Shown one piece after another: positions 62,379-64,000 of a stretch of DNA of 64,000 bases. The translations under genes were made by a program, and so were the position numbers. Every line of letters begins with the position of its first letter. Within the stretch, counting starts at the first letter, position 1. The notes beneath the pieces were generated by a model that was not told the origin of the DNA, searched no databases, and saw only the letters and a list, made by a program, of their open reading frames with translations. The DNA comes from Bacteroidia bacterium (lineage in GTDB: Bacteria > Bacteroidota > Bacteroidia > J057): assembly GCA_033391075.1 (NCBI GenBank), contig JAWPMV010000001.1:2294001-2358000 (forward strand), read 5' to 3'.

Positions 62379-64000
62379 ATGAACCTTGCAAAATTTTCGA
62401 TAGAGAAAAACAGGATCACCTTTATGGTCCTGGCGACGGTGATCATCCTGGGAATATCAATGTATAATTCTCTTTCCCGGGACAGCATGCCCCCTTATAC
62501 AGTACGTGTGGCAACTGTAGTAACTCAATTTCCAGGAGCCAGTCCAGAACGGGTTGAGCAATTGGTTACAGACCGATTGGAGAAAGTTGCTCAGGAATTG
62601 CCTGAACTTAAGGAAGTAAATAGTACTTCCCGAACAGGGCTTTCGGTTGTATCCGTTATCCTCAAGGATGAAGTCGGGCCGGAAGAATTACAAGCTGTTT
62701 GGGACAGATTAAGAAGGAAACTGAATGCCCTCAAAGGCTTACCCTCCAATGTAAAGCCTCGCTTGAATGATGATGGAGTAGGGGAAGTCTATGGAATTCT
62801 TCTGGGCCTCTATAGTTCAGAAGTCTCCTATGCAGACATGAAGGAATATGCGGATGATTTGCTAGATGACCTGGTTAGTTTGCCGGATGCTGCCAAAGTA
62901 GTAATTGGAGGCGCTCAGGAAGAACGGGTGTTTGTCGAGTTTGACAATGCGGTTTTGAAAGAATATGGTTTGACCTCTCAGATGCTGCAGGGAATTATTG
63001 GTTCTCTCAATATTTTAAGCTCAGGAGGCCAGGTCAATTTAGAGGACGAAAGAATCATCCTTGAACCTACGGGTAATTTCAATGATTTGGCAGACCTGGA
63101 AAATACCCTGATTCCGGTTGGGAATTCTGGTCAGTTGATCAGTCTGAAAGACATCACCAACATCCGCAAAGGATATATTGATCCTCCGGATCAATTGATA
63201 CGCGTAAACGGACAGAATGCCTTGAGTCTTTATGTCAACCTCAAGGATGGAGCCAATGTAATCAAGCTCGGAGAGGATGTAGATAAAGTAGTAGAACGTT
63301 GGGAGGGGAAATTGCCCATCGGTTTGGAACTTACTCGTCTGGCCTCTTTGGATACCTATATCGACTTTAAAATCAATGATTTCATCAATAACCTCATTCA
63401 GTCGATTCTTATCGTGCTTGCAGTTATGCTCATCTTTCTGGGAGTCCGAACCGGTAGTATCATCGCCAGTTTGATTCCTACCGTAACGATAGCGACTCTG
63501 ATGTTGATGGGAATCATCAATATGGGATTGAATCAGGTTACCCTGGCCGCTTTGATTATGGCACTGGGGATGATGGTGGATAATGCCATAGTGGTTGCGG
63601 AGACCGTCATGGTGAAGATGGAGAATGGAATCAAGGCAAAGGATGCGGCCATTCAGGCTTGTTCTGAGCTTTTTACTCCTCTCTTGATTTCTACGCTTAC
63701 CACTTCTGCAGCTTTTCTTGCCTTTTATCTGGCAGAAACGACAATGGGTGATATCGTAGGGCCCATCTTTGTTGTAATCTCATTGGCATTGCTTTCTTCC
63801 TGGTTTATTGCCCTGACCGTAATTACTCTCTTTTGTTACCTTTTCCTGAAGGTAAAACCGAAAGGGGAATCAAAGCCGGGCCTCGTTGATCGGGTGATTA
63901 CCAGCTTGAAAAGTTATTACCAGAAACTGATAATGGTAGCGCTTAGAGCAAAATACCTGGTGCTATTTTTAATTCTGGGAGCATTTATGCTTTCTCTCTA
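62379..64000 (+). CDS. RND efflux pump permease, 5' part (partial)
   Basis: The frame starts at ATG 62379 and is open to the window end, giving 540 residues of an expected about 1000 or more. The N-terminal helix (MNLAKFSIEKNRITFMVLATVIILG) and porter domain (TQFPGASPERVEQLVTDRLE, VVIGGAQEERVFVEFD) are typical of RND pumps. Helices 2-6 include the proton-relay segment GMMVDNAIVVAET with Asp401; the second Asp of AcrB is Asn402 here. It lies 19 nt after the adaptor gene and completes the tetR-TolC-adaptor-pump operon. Substrate cannot be predicted. Confidence 0.93.
   Translation, partial: MNLAKFSIEKNRITFMVLATVIILGISMYNSLSRDSMPPYTVRVATVVTQFPGASPERVEQLVTDRLEKVAQELPELKEVNSTSRTGLSVVSVILKDEVGPEELQAVWDRLRRKLNALKGLPSNVKPRLNDDGVGEVYGILLGLYSSEVSYADMKEYADDLLDDLVSLPDAAKVVIGGAQEERVFVEFDNAVLKEYGLTSQMLQGIIGSLNILSSGGQVNLEDERIILEPTGNFNDLADLENTLIPVGNSGQLISLKDITNIRKGYIDPPDQLIRVNGQNALSLYVNLKDGANVIKLGEDVDKVVERWEGKLPIGLELTRLASLDTYIDFKINDFINNLIQSILIVLAVMLIFLGVRTGSIIASLIPTVTIATLMLMGIINMGLNQVTLAALIMALGMMVDNAIVVAETVMVKMENGIKAKDAAIQACSELFTPLLISTLTTSAAFLAFYLAETTMGDIVGPIFVVISLALLSSWFIALTVITLFCYLFLKVKPKGESKPGLVDRVITSLKSYYQKLIMVALRAKYLVLFLILGAFMLSL

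Noticed and set aside
1-64000. CRISPR arrays, tRNA, rRNA, insertion sequences and prophage genes
   Set aside because: No regularly spaced repeats, cloverleaf sequences, transposase/integrase motifs or phage structural genes were seen on reading.

Overview
The window is chromosomal DNA from a member of the Bacteroidota. The evidence is two proteins ending in type IX secretion (Por) sorting domains, a one-protein hybrid two-component system (HTCS), lipoprotein-type sulfatases, FtsX/MacB-like permeases that start with the typical LLNYFKVVFRN block, and a general lack of strong Shine-Dalgarno sequences. The gene mix (large T9SS enzymes, sulfatases, composite redoxin/cytochrome/copper proteins) fits a marine saprospirian or cytophagian bacterium, but that placement is inference. 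No rRNA, tRNA, CRISPR array, transposase, integrase or phage gene was seen.

Layout: 1-1036 holds the 3' end of a T9SS cargo gene and moaD-moaE. 1037-8155 has mostly minus-strand housekeeping genes: GNAT, DoxX-like, an unknown membrane-anchored protein, thiolase, a FabH-like enzyme lacking two catalytic residues, and pyrophosphatase, followed by a plus-strand DUF1015 gene. 9633-17042 is an alpha-glucan module: cytoplasmic GH57, a BadF/NAGK-type sugar kinase and GH31, then a secreted, T9SS-sorted GH13 amylase. Two sulfatases (17129-18667, 29145-30725) flank the most unusual region.

19147-26530 is a tightly packed six-gene unit: an ECF-like sigma factor, a 4-TM protein with a degenerate anti-sigma-like N terminus (overlapping the sigma gene by 14 nt), then four genes whose extracytoplasmic parts all look like von Willebrand A (vWA) folds. 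One of these is a 4-TM/lipoprotein composite, one is membrane anchored, and two are lipoproteins. I do not recognise this set as a described system. It is the best candidate for something new here. It is preceded by a 470-bp leader carrying three copies of an ATTCAG-TATCCAAAC motif and a 19-bp palindrome.

30932-42705 contains a redoxin-cytochrome c-copper monooxygenase-like lipoprotein, an AraC regulator, an unknown lipoprotein, an HTCS with no polysaccharide locus beside it, a di-haem cytochrome c and a membrane adenylyl cyclase. 42902-51560 holds small membrane proteins, a thioesterase, SDR, nucleoside transporter, rhodanese, Crp/Fnr regulator and malic enzyme. 51768-57955 holds an aminotransferase, quinone-reductase-like MDR, crotonase, arabinose isomerase and a second thiolase. 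58171-64000 is a TetR-controlled RND efflux operon whose outer-membrane component carries an ABC substrate-binding-like domain; the pump gene runs off the end.

Three intergenic elements are strongly palindromic (17047-17121, 45311-45586, 53134-53239) and look like members of dispersed repeat families. A possible small structured RNA lies at about 9287-9374.
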